Assembly: GCA_041685075.1 (NCBI GenBank)
Contig: JAWLGN010000245.1
Coordinates: forward strand, 1 to 8,196
DNA from: JAMCRM01 sp041685075
GTDB lineage: Bacteria > Acidobacteriota > Terriglobia > Bryobacterales > Bryobacteraceae
Reading direction: 5' to 3'
Length of the DNA stretch: 8,196 bases
Position numbers and translations under genes: made by a program. Of this stretch, positions 1-8,196 are shown piece by piece; position 1 is the first letter of the stretch; each line of letters opens with the position of its first letter. Below the pieces are notes generated by a model. The model was not told the DNA's origin. It did not search any database and was given only the letters and a program-made list of their open reading frames with translations.

Positions 1-113
1 GGCGCACCCGTGCCCGCCGCCGGAGACGGCGAGACCGCAGCGTCAACCGGAGTGCCGCATTTGGCGCAGAATCGTCCCTCGACTTGGGCGCCGCAGGTTG
101 CACAAAATGCCAT
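1..113 (-). CDS. Zinc-ribbon domain protein, N-terminal fragment (runs off the window)
   Basis: Only the first 37 codons are visible, because the gene continues past the left edge. The protein starts MAFCATCG and has two CxxC knuckles, C4-x2-C7 and C16-x2-C19, each followed by Gly. This is the compact double-CxxC zinc ribbon found at the N-terminus of many bacterial proteins of unknown function. A Pro/Ala/Ser-rich stretch follows, which looks like a flexible linker leading to an unseen second domain; in this architecture that is often a membrane segment. The ATG start is well supported by a strong SD (AAGGAGG) ending 4 nt upstream. The gene follows the SAM hydrolase gene on the same strand after 75 bp, but a candidate promoter in that gap suggests it may be transcribed independently. 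The zinc-binding fold is fairly sure; the function is not known. Confidence 0.8.
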   Translation of the reverse strand, partial: MAFCATCGAQVEGRFCAKCGTPVDAAVSPSPAAGTGA

Positions 114-117
114 GATT

Positions 118-124
118 CCTCCTT
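118..124 (-). promoter_or_regulatory. Strong Shine-Dalgarno for the zinc-ribbon gene
   Basis: The minus strand reads AAGGAGG, then AATC, then the ATG at 113-111. It is the only full-strength SD in the window and fixes the start of the zinc-ribbon gene. It contrasts with the four SD-less starts at 986, 1006, 5977 and 6921. Confidence 0.85.
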
Positions 125-129
125 GGTGC

Positions 130-158
130 ACTTTACTGGCATGCGCGGCCGATTGCAA
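130..158 (-). promoter_or_regulatory. Candidate sigma70-type promoter for the zinc-ribbon gene
   Basis: On the minus strand a -35-like TTGCAA (158-153) is followed by a 17-bp spacer and a -10-like TAAAGT (135-130). Each box matches the consensus at 4 of 6 positions, and the spacer has the optimal length. Transcription would start near 123, which leaves a very short leader and would clip the first base of the SD, so the exact start is uncertain. Its position in the intergenic gap just upstream of a gene with a strong SD supports it; the mediocre boxes weaken it. Confidence 0.35.
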
Positions 159-174
159 GTAGGTGTGCGTTCAG

Positions 175-187
175 ACACGTTTCGTGT
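175..187 (-). repeat. Small inverted repeat just after the SAM hydrolase stop codon
   Basis: Perfect 5-bp inverted repeat (ACACG, three-base loop, CGTGT) beginning one base after the SAM hydrolase stop codon. In RNA it would form a short triloop hairpin at the 3' end of that message. No U-tract follows, so it does not qualify as an intrinsic terminator. It may be a weak 3'-end stabiliser or chance. Confidence 0.3.
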
Positions 188-188
188 T

Positions 189-986
189 CTAGTACGCGGT
201 AATTTCCACCGGCGCGCCGGCGGCGAAACCCAGGGTGCGGGCGGCGGAGGCCTGGTTGATGGAGATTTCCAGGTACCCGGAACTGCCCACGATGAGGAAT
301 GGCTCGCCCGGGGGGCACTCGGCGTAGCTGCGGGCGATGTGCGTGACGTGGTACGGCCCCAGGGCCATCTCGAAGGCGCGGCCTTCGGCGAGTCCCGAAA
401 TGTCTTCCGGGCGGAAGTTGGTCACCATGTTGCCGAAACGGTCCACGTGCAGAATGGCGCCGGTCCAGATGCGTTTGCCGGTCTGGACGGGGCGGTCGAA
501 ATCGCGGCGGTGCAGGTAATCGCGAATCAGCTTGCCGAATCGCGCCGGGGGGATGCCGGCGGCCAGGTGGGCGGCGACGGGCGCAAAGATATCGCGGCCG
601 TGGAAGGTCTGGCTCACCGGCTGGCGGAAAAAGCGCTCCGCGGTGATGGCCCGCACCTTGCGCTTCTCCTCCCGCGAATAAATCATCGAGAGCACGCCAT
701 TGTCCGGCGCCACGAAGAACTGGCCCGCGGCTTCGAGCAGAATGGGGCGGCGCGCGGTCCCCACCCCGGGGTCCACCACCGCTACGTGCACGGTTTTCGG
801 CGGGAAATGCGGGTAGGCCTGGGCCAGCAGGAAGGCGCCCTCGGTAACCTCGTAGGGGCTCACCTGGTGGGTGATGTCCACCAGGGTGGCGCCCGGCGAG
901 ATCCCCAGAATGACACCTTTCATGACCCCTACGTAGTGGTCTTCCAGACCGAAATCGGTAGTCAGGGTGATCACGCGCGCGGCCAT
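189..986 (-). CDS. SAM hydrolase (S-adenosyl-L-methionine hydroxide adenosyltransferase, DUF62 family)
   Basis: Probably a cytoplasmic enzyme that splits S-adenosylmethionine with water-derived hydroxide into adenosine and methionine, as shown for archaeal and bacterial members. The 265-residue protein has the family landmarks in order: LTTDFG (8-13), VDPGVGT (71-77), APDNG (93-97), FHGRDIFAP (128-136), DRFGNMVTN (182-190) and GSSGYLEISIN (234-244). Asp72, Arg79 and His129 fit the conserved Asp-Arg-His triad of the hydrolases. The related fluorinases and chlorinases are longer and carry an extra loop of about 20 residues after the first domain's core; this protein lacks it, which favours hydrolase over halogenase. 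I start at the ATG at 986 (MAARVITLTTDFG), since homologous sequence begins there; an upstream in-frame extension would lie inside the divergent desulfurase gene. There is no SD. The start has a TAnnnT box exactly 6 nt upstream. Confidence 0.93.
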   Translation of the reverse strand: MAARVITLTTDFGLEDHYVGVMKGVILGISPGATLVDITHQVSPYEVTEGAFLLAQAYPHFPPKTVHVAVVDPGVGTARRPILLEAAGQFFVAPDNGVLSMIYSREEKRKVRAITAERFFRQPVSQTFHGRDIFAPVAAHLAAGIPPARFGKLIRDYLHRRDFDRPVQTGKRIWTGAILHVDRFGNMVTNFRPEDISGLAEGRAFEMALGPYHVTHIARSYAECPPGEPFLIVGSSGYLEISINQASAARTLGFAAGAPVEITAY

Positions 987-991
987 TTTTC

Positions 992-997
992 TACAAT
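992..997 (+). promoter_or_regulatory. Candidate -10 element (TACAAT) for the desulfurase-dehydrogenase operon
   Basis: Plus-strand TACAAT, 5 of 6 to TATAAT. The predicted transcription start is near 1004, two bases before the GTG at 1006, so the message would be essentially leaderless, in keeping with the absence of an SD. No TTGACA-like -35 is present at 16-18 bp upstream, a region that lies inside the SAM hydrolase coding sequence. Confidence 0.4.
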
Positions 998-998
998 A
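993..998 (-). promoter_or_regulatory. Candidate -10 element (TATTGT) for the SAM hydrolase gene, leaderless spacing
   Basis: Minus-strand hexamer TATTGT, 4 of 6 to TATAAT and matching TAnnnT. Six bases separate it from the ATG, so the A of the start codon falls at the expected transcription start. No convincing -35 box is seen 17 bp upstream. It overlaps the plus-strand box at 992-997. A competing -10, TATAAC at 1019-1014, would give a leader of about 20 nt but also without an SD. Confidence 0.35.
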
Positions 999-1005
999 AA
1001 AGCAA

Positions 1006-2172
1006 GTGCAGCGGTTATACTTCGACCACAACGCCACCACCCCGGTATCGCCCGAGGCCCTGGACGCCATGGCCGTCTGTCTCGGTCAAGAGTATGGTAA
1101 CGCTTCGAGCGTCCACTATTTCGGGCAGCAGGCCCGGCAGCGGCTCGAAACCGCCCGGCGGCAGGTAGCGGCGTTGCTGGGCTCCGAGGCGCGCGAGGTA
1201 GTGTTCACCAGCGGAGGGACGGAGGCCGACAACCTGGCCATACTTGGCACCGTGCGGGCGCGCGGCGGGGGGCACGTCATCACCACCGCCATCGAACACC
1301 CGGCGGTGCTACAGGCTTGCGCGCAACTGGAGCGGGAAGGGGCCGCCGTCACGCGCGTGCCGGTGGGGGCGAGCGGCGTGGTGGATCCGGACGACATCCG
1401 CCGCGCGCTGCGGCCCGATACGGCGCTCATCACCGTGATGCACGCCAATAACGAGACCGGCGCGGTGCAGCCTCTGGCCGCCATTGCCGCCATCGCGCGG
1501 GAGGCGGGGGTGCTCATCCACTCCGACGGCGTGCAGGCCGCGGGCAAGATCCCGGTGGATGTGGCCGCACTGGCGGTGGACCTGTACACGGCCAGCGCGC
1601 ACAAGCTCTACGCTCCCAAAGGGTGCGGTGTGTTGTACGTGCGAAGGGACGTGAAACCGCAGCCCCTGGCCTTCGGTGGGCGCCACGAGGGAGGGCTGCG
1701 TCCGGGCACCGAAAACGTCGCCGGGGCGGCGGCCTTCGGAGTCGCGGCCGAGACCGCCGCGCGCAACCTGGCCGTTGAGGCGGCGCGCCTGGCCGCGCTG
1801 CGCGACCGCCTGGAGGCGGGCATTCTGGCGCGCGTGCCGGCGGCGTTCGTGAACGGCGGCGGCGCCGGGCGCGTCCCCAACACCACCAATATCCGCTTCG
1901 ACGGCATCGCCGGAGACGCCCTGGCCATCGCGCTCGACCTGCGCGGCTTCGCCGTATCGAGCGGCGCGGCCTGTGCGAGCGGCGCCGTCGAGCCCTCGCA
2001 CGTTCTCACCGCCATGGGGCTGGCCCCGGACGATGCGCGCGGCAGCCTCCGCTTCTCCCTGGGCCGCGGCAACGACGAAGCGCAGGTGGACGCGCTGATC
2101 GAAGCGGTGGCGGACGCCGTCGCGCAGCTCCGCCGCGTTTCGCCCGCCTGGCCGCGGCATCGCACCGCCTGA
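1006..2172 (+). CDS. Cysteine desulfurase, NifS/IscS-type PLP enzyme
   Basis: Takes sulfur from L-cysteine, giving alanine and an enzyme-bound persulfide that is passed on for Fe-S cluster or thio-cofactor synthesis. The 388 residues match the usual size for the class I group. Landmarks in order: DHNATTP (7-13), SGGTEADN (69-76), EHP with cofactor-stacking His98, HANNETG (146-152), HSDGVQ with Asp174 facing the PLP pyridine, SAHK with the PLP Schiff-base Lys200, RPGTENV (232-238), and the mobile loop SSGAACASG with catalytic Cys323, followed by EPSHVL. The loop is of the longer class I kind rather than the SufS kind. The GTG start is chosen because the near-N-terminal YFDHNATTP motif leaves only a few residues before it; the next ATG (1069) would delete the motif. 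The dehydrogenase gene follows after 24 bp. No IscU, IscA or regulator gene lies next to it, so its sulfur acceptor is not evident. Confidence 0.95.
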   Translation: MQRLYFDHNATTPVSPEALDAMAVCLGQEYGNASSVHYFGQQARQRLETARRQVAALLGSEAREVVFTSGGTEADNLAILGTVRARGGGHVITTAIEHPAVLQACAQLEREGAAVTRVPVGASGVVDPDDIRRALRPDTALITVMHANNETGAVQPLAAIAAIAREAGVLIHSDGVQAAGKIPVDVAALAVDLYTASAHKLYAPKGCGVLYVRRDVKPQPLAFGGRHEGGLRPGTENVAGAAAFGVAAETAARNLAVEAARLAALRDRLEAGILARVPAAFVNGGGAGRVPNTTNIRFDGIAGDALAIALDLRGFAVSSGAACASGAVEPSHVLTAMGLAPDDARGSLRFSLGRGNDEAQVDALIEAVADAVAQLRRVSPAWPRHRTA

Positions 2173-2185
2173 AACCAGCTACAGT

Positions 2186-2190
2186 AAGGG
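2186..2190 (+). promoter_or_regulatory. Shine-Dalgarno-like AAGGG for the FAD/Fe-S dehydrogenase
   Basis: AAGGG ends 6 nt before the ATG at 2197, a normal ribosome-binding distance. It supports translation from a message continuing out of the desulfurase gene, whose stop is at 2170-2172. A TACAGT hexamer at 2180-2185 lies 11 nt from the start. A start site set by it would fall downstream of this SD, so I favour co-transcription. Confidence 0.5.
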
Positions 2191-2196
2191 TTTGCC

Positions 2197-5031
<2,835 letters not shown>

Positions 5032-5032
5032 G

Positions 5033-5977
5033 CTACAGCTTGGGCGCGTAGTAGCCCTTCCGCGCCCGCACCACCAGGTCCTTGCGGCCCTTCACCCGCA
5101 GGGTGACCGCGTGATACTTGCCGTCGGTCTTGAGCGGGTCCGGGCGGTAGAAGATGTTGTACTGGTGGCGCAGCTCGTTGGCGATGTTCTCGAACGACTG
5201 CGCCAGGTCCTCCACCTTGAAGGGGAAGAAGGCCTGCCCGCCGGTCTCCTGGGCGAAATACTTCAGCACCTTATCGCCGTCGGTCTCGATGCGGGTGATG
5301 TTGGTGGAGATGGTGTAGATCACCACGTCGGCCTTCTGCGCCATTTCGAGCGCCTGGTCGCGGCTGAAGCGGCTCTGGTTGTCCTCCCCGTCGCTGACGA
5401 TGATGATGGCGCGGCGGAACTTGTGGCGGGGCTGGTCCTGGGAGAGCTTGTCGCGGCAGATGTAGTAGATGGCCTCATAGAGCGAGGTGCCGCCGCCGGG
5501 CCGCAGGTCGCGCACGCTCTTTTCCAGCGCCACGACGTCGTCGGTCAAATCGGCTACCAGTTGCGGGGAGGTGTCGAAGCTCACCACCACGGCCTTGTCC
5601 TGCCGCGGCCGCACGGTGCCGTTGATGAACTGGATGGCCGCTTCCTGGGCAAAGCGGAAGCGGTCCCGGATGCTGTTGCTGGTATCGATCAGGATGCCCA
5701 GACGCAGGGGCAGGTCCGTCTCCGCGGTGAACTCCTGGATGGCCTGCGGCTGCCGGCTTTCTATGACTTCGAAATCGTCTTTGACGAGATTCGTAACGAA
5801 ACGGCCACGCTTGTCGGTGACGGTAAATAGCATGTTGACGCGCGTAACGTCGAGAACGATACGGGTCTGTTCGTCGGTACGTTCGACGCGGTCGGGCGAT
5901 TCGGGAGCCTGCGCAGGCTGTGCCCACAGGCTGTTCGCGAACGCCCCGAGAACGGCCAACGCAATCCAGGCTTTCAT
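5033..5977 (-). CDS. Secreted VWFA-domain protein, acidobacterial VWFA-related family
   Basis: A 314-residue exported protein of unknown function. An N-terminal signal peptide (KAW, hydrophobic core, likely cleavage after SLWA at about residue 19) is followed by a beta-rich lead-in containing the DDFEV motif (67-71), typical of this family. The von Willebrand A domain spans about 90-275. It has a complete metal-ion-dependent adhesion site: Asp98-x-Ser100-x-Ser102, Thr164 in GGGTSLYEA, and Asp196 in SDGEDN. An intact site suggests divalent-metal-dependent ligand binding. The C-terminus ends in GYYAP, characteristic of the VWFA-related proteins that are abundant in Acidobacteria. The start lies 8 nt after the RluA-family stop, consistent with an operon. 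There is no clear SD. The gene converges on the dehydrogenase gene with a single base between stop codons. The family is confident; the ligand and role are not known. Confidence 0.92.
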   Translation of the reverse strand: MKAWIALAVLGAFANSLWAQPAQAPESPDRVERTDEQTRIVLDVTRVNMLFTVTDKRGRFVTNLVKDDFEVIESRQPQAIQEFTAETDLPLRLGILIDTSNSIRDRFRFAQEAAIQFINGTVRPRQDKAVVVSFDTSPQLVADLTDDVVALEKSVRDLRPGGGTSLYEAIYYICRDKLSQDQPRHKFRRAIIIVSDGEDNQSRFSRDQALEMAQKADVVIYTISTNITRIETDGDKVLKYFAQETGGQAFFPFKVEDLAQSFENIANELRHQYNIFYRPDPLKTDGKYHAVTLRVKGRKDLVVRARKGYYAPKL

Positions 5978-5984
5978 ACCCGCA

Positions 5985-5990
5985 ATTATA
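5985..5990 (-). promoter_or_regulatory. Perfect TATAAT -10 hexamer just upstream of the VWFA gene
   Basis: The minus strand reads TATAAT, seven bases, then the ATG at 5977. The hexamer contains the TAA stop of the RluA-family gene. The expected transcription start would be about one base before the start codon, so it could drive a leaderless VWFA transcript. No -35 match is visible at 16-18 bp, and the gene may equally be read through from upstream. Confidence 0.4.
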
Positions 5991-6921
5991 TCGTGCCGCT
6001 CTTTTCGAGGGCCGCGAGCCAGCTCTCGAGATCCGCCGGCAGCGGCGACTCCACCGTGATCTCACGGCCGTCCGTAGGTTGACGGAAGCGTATGCGGTGG
6101 GCGTGGAGGAAGAAGCGGCCGGGCGAGGGGCGCCCCGGGACGGCCGCCGGCGCGCCATAGAGGCGGTCCCCTACTACGGGATGCCCGATGGCGGACAGGT
6201 GCACCCGGATCTGGTGCGTTCGGCCCGTGCCGATGCGCACCTCGAGCAGCGTGAAACCGGTTAGGCGCCGCAGCACCCGGTACTCGCTCCAGGCCTCGCG
6301 TCCGGAGGCCAGCCGCGAGGTCATGCGCACGCGCCGCACCGGGTCGCGCGCGATGGGCCGTTCAATCCGCCCGTGCTCCTGCTTCACCGCGCCATGCACC
6401 AGCGCGATGTAGACTTTCTCGATTTCGCGCCCGGAAAACTGTGCGGCCAGGGCGCGGTGCGCGGTGTCGGTTTTAGCCACCAGCAGAACCCCACTGGTGA
6501 AGCGGTCCAGGCGGTGCACGATGCCGGGCCGCAACTCGCCCCCAACCGTCGAGAGAGCGTTGAAGCGGTGCAGCAGGGCATTCACCAGGGTGCCGGCGTG
6601 AACGCCCGCGCCCGCGTGCACCACCATGCCCGCGGGTTTATCGATGGCCACCACGTCCGGGTCTTCGTAGAGCACCATGAGCGGGATCTCCTCGGCAACG
6701 GCGCGCAGCGGGGGCCGCAGCGCGGGCCGCGCCACCACGGCATCGCCCTCCCGCAGCGTGTAGGAAGCCCGCCGGCAGCCGCCGTTGACCTCGACGCGCC
6801 CCTCCCGGATCCACTCCTGGATGCGCGCCCGGCTGAACTGGGGCAGGCGCGCGTGCAGCGCTACGTCGAGACGCTGGCCCGCCTCGGCGCCCTCCACGGT
6901 GAAAGCGATTGCCTGGTCCAC
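5986..6921 (-). CDS. RluA/RluD-family 23S rRNA pseudouridine synthase
   Basis: Isomerises specific uridines in large-subunit rRNA to pseudouridine in the cytoplasm. The 311-residue protein has an N-terminal S4 RNA-binding domain (about 16-65, with RLDVAL and RARIQEWIREGRVEVNG) and a pseudouridine synthase catalytic domain (about 82-300). The catalytic motif is HRLDRFTSG with Asp139 as the nucleophile; Phe141 stands where Asp is common, outside the catalytic position. Other landmarks are AIDKPAGMVVH (92-102) and GTGRTHQIRVHL (231-242). Size and the S4 domain favour RluD over RluA, but the target uridines cannot be read from sequence. The start is GTG; no ATG fits better, because SRARIQ and the upstream S4 helix must be kept. 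The gap to the POTRA gene upstream is 21 bp and to the VWFA gene downstream 8 bp. E. coli rluD also neighbours an envelope-assembly gene (bamD), though the arrangement differs. Confidence 0.94.
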   Translation of the reverse strand: MDQAIAFTVEGAEAGQRLDVALHARLPQFSRARIQEWIREGRVEVNGGCRRASYTLREGDAVVARPALRPPLRAVAEEIPLMVLYEDPDVVAIDKPAGMVVHAGAGVHAGTLVNALLHRFNALSTVGGELRPGIVHRLDRFTSGVLLVAKTDTAHRALAAQFSGREIEKVYIALVHGAVKQEHGRIERPIARDPVRRVRMTSRLASGREAWSEYRVLRRLTGFTLLEVRIGTGRTHQIRVHLSAIGHPVVGDRLYGAPAAVPGRPSPGRFFLHAHRIRFRQPTDGREITVESPLPADLESWLAALEKSGTI

Positions 6922-6928
6922 TTCTGTG

Positions 6929-6934
6929 AGTGTA
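6929..6934 (-). promoter_or_regulatory. TAnnnT hexamer (TACACT) upstream of the pseudouridine synthase start
   Basis: The minus strand reads TACACT, seven bases, then the GTG at 6921, with no SD between. It is a 4 of 6 match to TATAAT, at the same distance as the TATAAT before the VWFA gene. It is weak on its own and listed because the spacing recurs at other starts in this window. It overlaps the distal arm of the inverted repeat at 6932-6946. Confidence 0.2.
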
Positions 6935-6946
6935 GCGGGACGCTAC
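6932..6946 (-). repeat. Inverted repeat (6-bp stem, 3-nt loop) spanning the POTRA gene stop codon
   Basis: GTAGCG and CGCTAC arms flank a three-base spacer. The TAG stop of the POTRA gene sits inside the upstream arm, and the GTG start of the next gene lies 10 nt beyond the repeat. As RNA it makes a compact GC-rich hairpin without a U-tract, so it is not an intrinsic terminator. It could affect coupling between the two genes or processing between them. Confidence 0.4.
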
Positions 6947-8196
6947 GGGTTGAAGTGCAGGGTGACGTCCACAGTGCGCTCTTCCTCGTTGATGCTGGTA
7001 TCGGCGCGGGTCTTGTTCAGGTTGTCGAAGATGCCGTCGCTCTGGACGCGGCTGAGGAAGTACTGGGGGTAGTCCACGTTGAACGCGTCGCCCGGCTTGG
7101 GCAGCCAGAGCTTGCGGATGGCGGCTTCGCCGTGCAGGTCGAGGCCGCGGATTTCGAGCTTTCGAAAGGTGAAGCGCGGGCCCGGTTCCAGCCGGATCGT
7201 GACACTCACGGTCTTGGCGGCATCGTCGATGGAACGCTCGACGGCGGCGCCGGCGCGCATGTGCCCGTTGCGCTGGAGGAGCTTGCGGACGCGTTCGGCG
7301 CCCTCCTTCACCTCGTCGAAGTTGGCTGTTTCGCCGGTTTTGAGCTTTGCGGCGGCGAGCAGTTCGCGGTTGTCGAAGCCCTCGGCGCCCTCGATCGCCA
7401 CGGCGGCAAGTTCGAAGCTGCCGCCCTCGTCGATTTCCACCTTCACGTTCACGCCTTCCACGTTGGGGGCGGGCTCGGTCTCGATCTTGGTCCAGGCCAC
7501 CCGCAGGTGTCCGCGGGCCTCATAGAGCGGCCGCACCGAGGTGTCCAGCAACTGGCGGAAGCGCTCTTCTCTATAACCTGTCCCGATAGCCACCCCGGAG
7601 ATGGCCTCCCGGAGCGCGCGCGTGGGGACCGCCTGGTTGCCGGTGAAGCTCACCTGGGCCACCGCGGGGAGAGGCCGCGCTGGCCGGAACAGCACCACCA
7701 GTTCATCGGCCTTCCCGCCGGGAACCAGCCGGCCGACGATCTTTTCTTCGCGCCCGAGCGAGGCGAGAAACTCCTGGATGCGGCGGGCGTACCGCTCCAG
7801 TACCGGCGCCGTGCCGGGAAGGCGCGTGCCGAACAGCGGTTCGTGCTTCCCGACATACGCCGCCACCTGGCTGTCCAGCGCCTCCAGGTCTTCGAAGCGC
7901 ACCGGGTAGAGCGGCTCGATCTCCACCACCTGGAAGGAAGCCGCATAGCCCTTGCCCCCGGGCGCCGGCGCGAAACGGTAGCCCACGGTTTCGAACATAC
8001 CGGTAGCCAGCAGCCGATCCCGCGCCGCTTCAAACTCCTGCTTTCCAGCCATTTGGCCGATTTTCAGGCCCGCAACCGCCAGAATGCGGGGGGCCTCGTA
8101 GTGCCGGTTGCCCTCGACCGCCAGCGTCTCGACGGGCCAGCGCCCGGCATTTTCCTGTGCCCAAACGGCAACCGTCAGCATCAGCACCAATAGGGC
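6943..8196 (-). CDS. Exported POTRA-repeat protein, BamA-like periplasmic part without a barrel (N-terminus cut)
   Basis: The reading frame stays open to the window edge, so the true start lies outside; 417 residues are visible. The first visible residues are the hydrophobic end of a signal peptide, with likely cleavage after AVWA (about residue 13). The rest divides into about five POTRA units, at roughly 20-96, 97-174, 178-260, 261-342 and 343-417. Recurring cues are a VxxVxxxGN-like first strand (ETLAVEGN, AQVSFTGN, AAVAIEGA, RKLEIRGL), a helix-turn-helix, and a closing strand such as VEIDEGGSF or IRLEPGPRF. In BamA, five POTRA domains precede an outer-membrane beta-barrel of about 390 residues. 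Here the protein stops right after the last POTRA strand (VDVTLHFNP), and the next gene begins 21 bp later. POTRA domains bind client polypeptides during outer-membrane protein assembly, so a periplasmic scaffold or chaperone role is plausible but unproven. Confidence 0.85.
   Translation of the reverse strand, partial: ALLVLMLTVAVWAQENAGRWPVETLAVEGNRHYEAPRILAVAGLKIGQMAGKQEFEAARDRLLATGMFETVGYRFAPAPGGKGYAASFQVVEIEPLYPVRFEDLEALDSQVAAYVGKHEPLFGTRLPGTAPVLERYARRIQEFLASLGREEKIVGRLVPGGKADELVVLFRPARPLPAVAQVSFTGNQAVPTRALREAISGVAIGTGYREERFRQLLDTSVRPLYEARGHLRVAWTKIETEPAPNVEGVNVKVEIDEGGSFELAAVAIEGAEGFDNRELLAAAKLKTGETANFDEVKEGAERVRKLLQRNGHMRAGAAVERSIDDAAKTVSVTIRLEPGPRFTFRKLEIRGLDLHGEAAIRKLWLPKPGDAFNVDYPQYFLSRVQSDGIFDNLNKTRADTSINEEERTVDVTLHFNP

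Noticed and set aside
175..187. Intrinsic terminator for the SAM hydrolase gene.
   Set aside because: The stem is only 5 bp and no U-run follows on the minus strand.
189..986. Possible fluorinase or chlorinase (SAM-dependent halogenase).
   Set aside because: The protein is shorter than the halogenases, lacks their extra loop, and keeps the Asp72/Arg79/His129 set of the hydroxide-using hydrolases.
987..1070. A 28-residue N-terminal extension of the SAM hydrolase starting at 1070.
   Set aside because: It would overlap the start of the divergent desulfurase gene, shows no family similarity, and the conserved VITLTTDFG strand begins right after the ATG at 986.
6364..6510. Loss of function in the pseudouridine synthase because the catalytic motif reads HRLDRF instead of HRLDRD.
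   Set aside because: The nucleophile is the Asp of HRLD (Asp139), which is present; the following position is variable in the family and all other motifs are intact.
6922..6960. Frameshifted or truncated BamA with a lost barrel.
   Set aside because: Only 21 bp separate the stop codon from the next intact gene, so no barrel remnant is present, and the protein ends neatly at a POTRA domain boundary.
6373..8193. A 606-codon open frame on the plus strand, antisense to the POTRA and pseudouridine synthase genes.
   Set aside because: It lies opposite two genes with clear family motifs, its translation is rich in His/Gly/Ala/Arg/Val without any recognisable domain, and long antisense frames are expected in GC-rich genes with strong third-position bias.

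Overview
The window is GC-rich, densely coding bacterial DNA that most likely comes from an acidobacterium, possibly a Solibacter/Bryobacter-type lineage. The main clue is the secreted protein at 5033-5977. It is a VWFA-related protein of the kind expanded in Acidobacteria, ending in the typical GYYAP tail. The POTRA-only protein at the right edge and the small zinc-ribbon protein at the left edge fit the same origin. The phylum is inferred from family resemblance, not from a marker gene.

Layout, left to right. (1) 1-113, minus: N-terminus of a double-CxxC zinc-ribbon protein, cut by the window edge, with a strong Shine-Dalgarno (SD) sequence and a plausible promoter. (2) 189-986, minus: SAM hydrolase (SAM hydroxide adenosyltransferase, formerly DUF62). 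(3) A 19-bp divergent gap, 987-1005. (4) 1006-2172, plus: PLP-dependent cysteine desulfurase, NifS/IscS type. (5) 2197-5031, plus: a 944-residue FAD plus Fe-S fusion dehydrogenase of the D-lactate/D-2-hydroxyacid type. Genes 4 and 5 probably form a two-gene operon. (6) 5033-5977, minus: secreted VWFA protein, convergent with gene 5 with one base between the stop codons. (7) 5986-6921, minus: RluA/RluD-family 23S rRNA pseudouridine synthase. (8) 6943-8196, minus, N-terminus cut by the edge: exported protein built from about five POTRA domains with no outer-membrane barrel. Genes 8, 7 and 6 run in the same direction with gaps of 21 and 8 bp, consistent with one operon.

The desulfurase mobilises sulfur as persulfide, and the dehydrogenase next to it needs Fe-S clusters, so their pairing makes biochemical sense. 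The divergent SAM hydrolase also handles a sulfur metabolite, but a link is speculative. The minus-strand trio combines envelope and exported proteins with a ribosome-modification enzyme, a housekeeping-type arrangement.

I see no mobile element, CRISPR array, RNA gene or defence system, and no gene-free stretch longer than 75 bp. The most interesting signals are small. Four of the six visible start codons lack an SD and instead have a -10-like TAnnnT hexamer ending 6-8 nt upstream, the spacing expected for leaderless mRNAs. Two of these hexamers overlap on opposite strands in the 19-bp divergent gap. The second Fe-S motif of the dehydrogenase reads CxxDxxCxxxCP, suggesting an Asp-ligated [4Fe-4S] or a [3Fe-4S] cluster.
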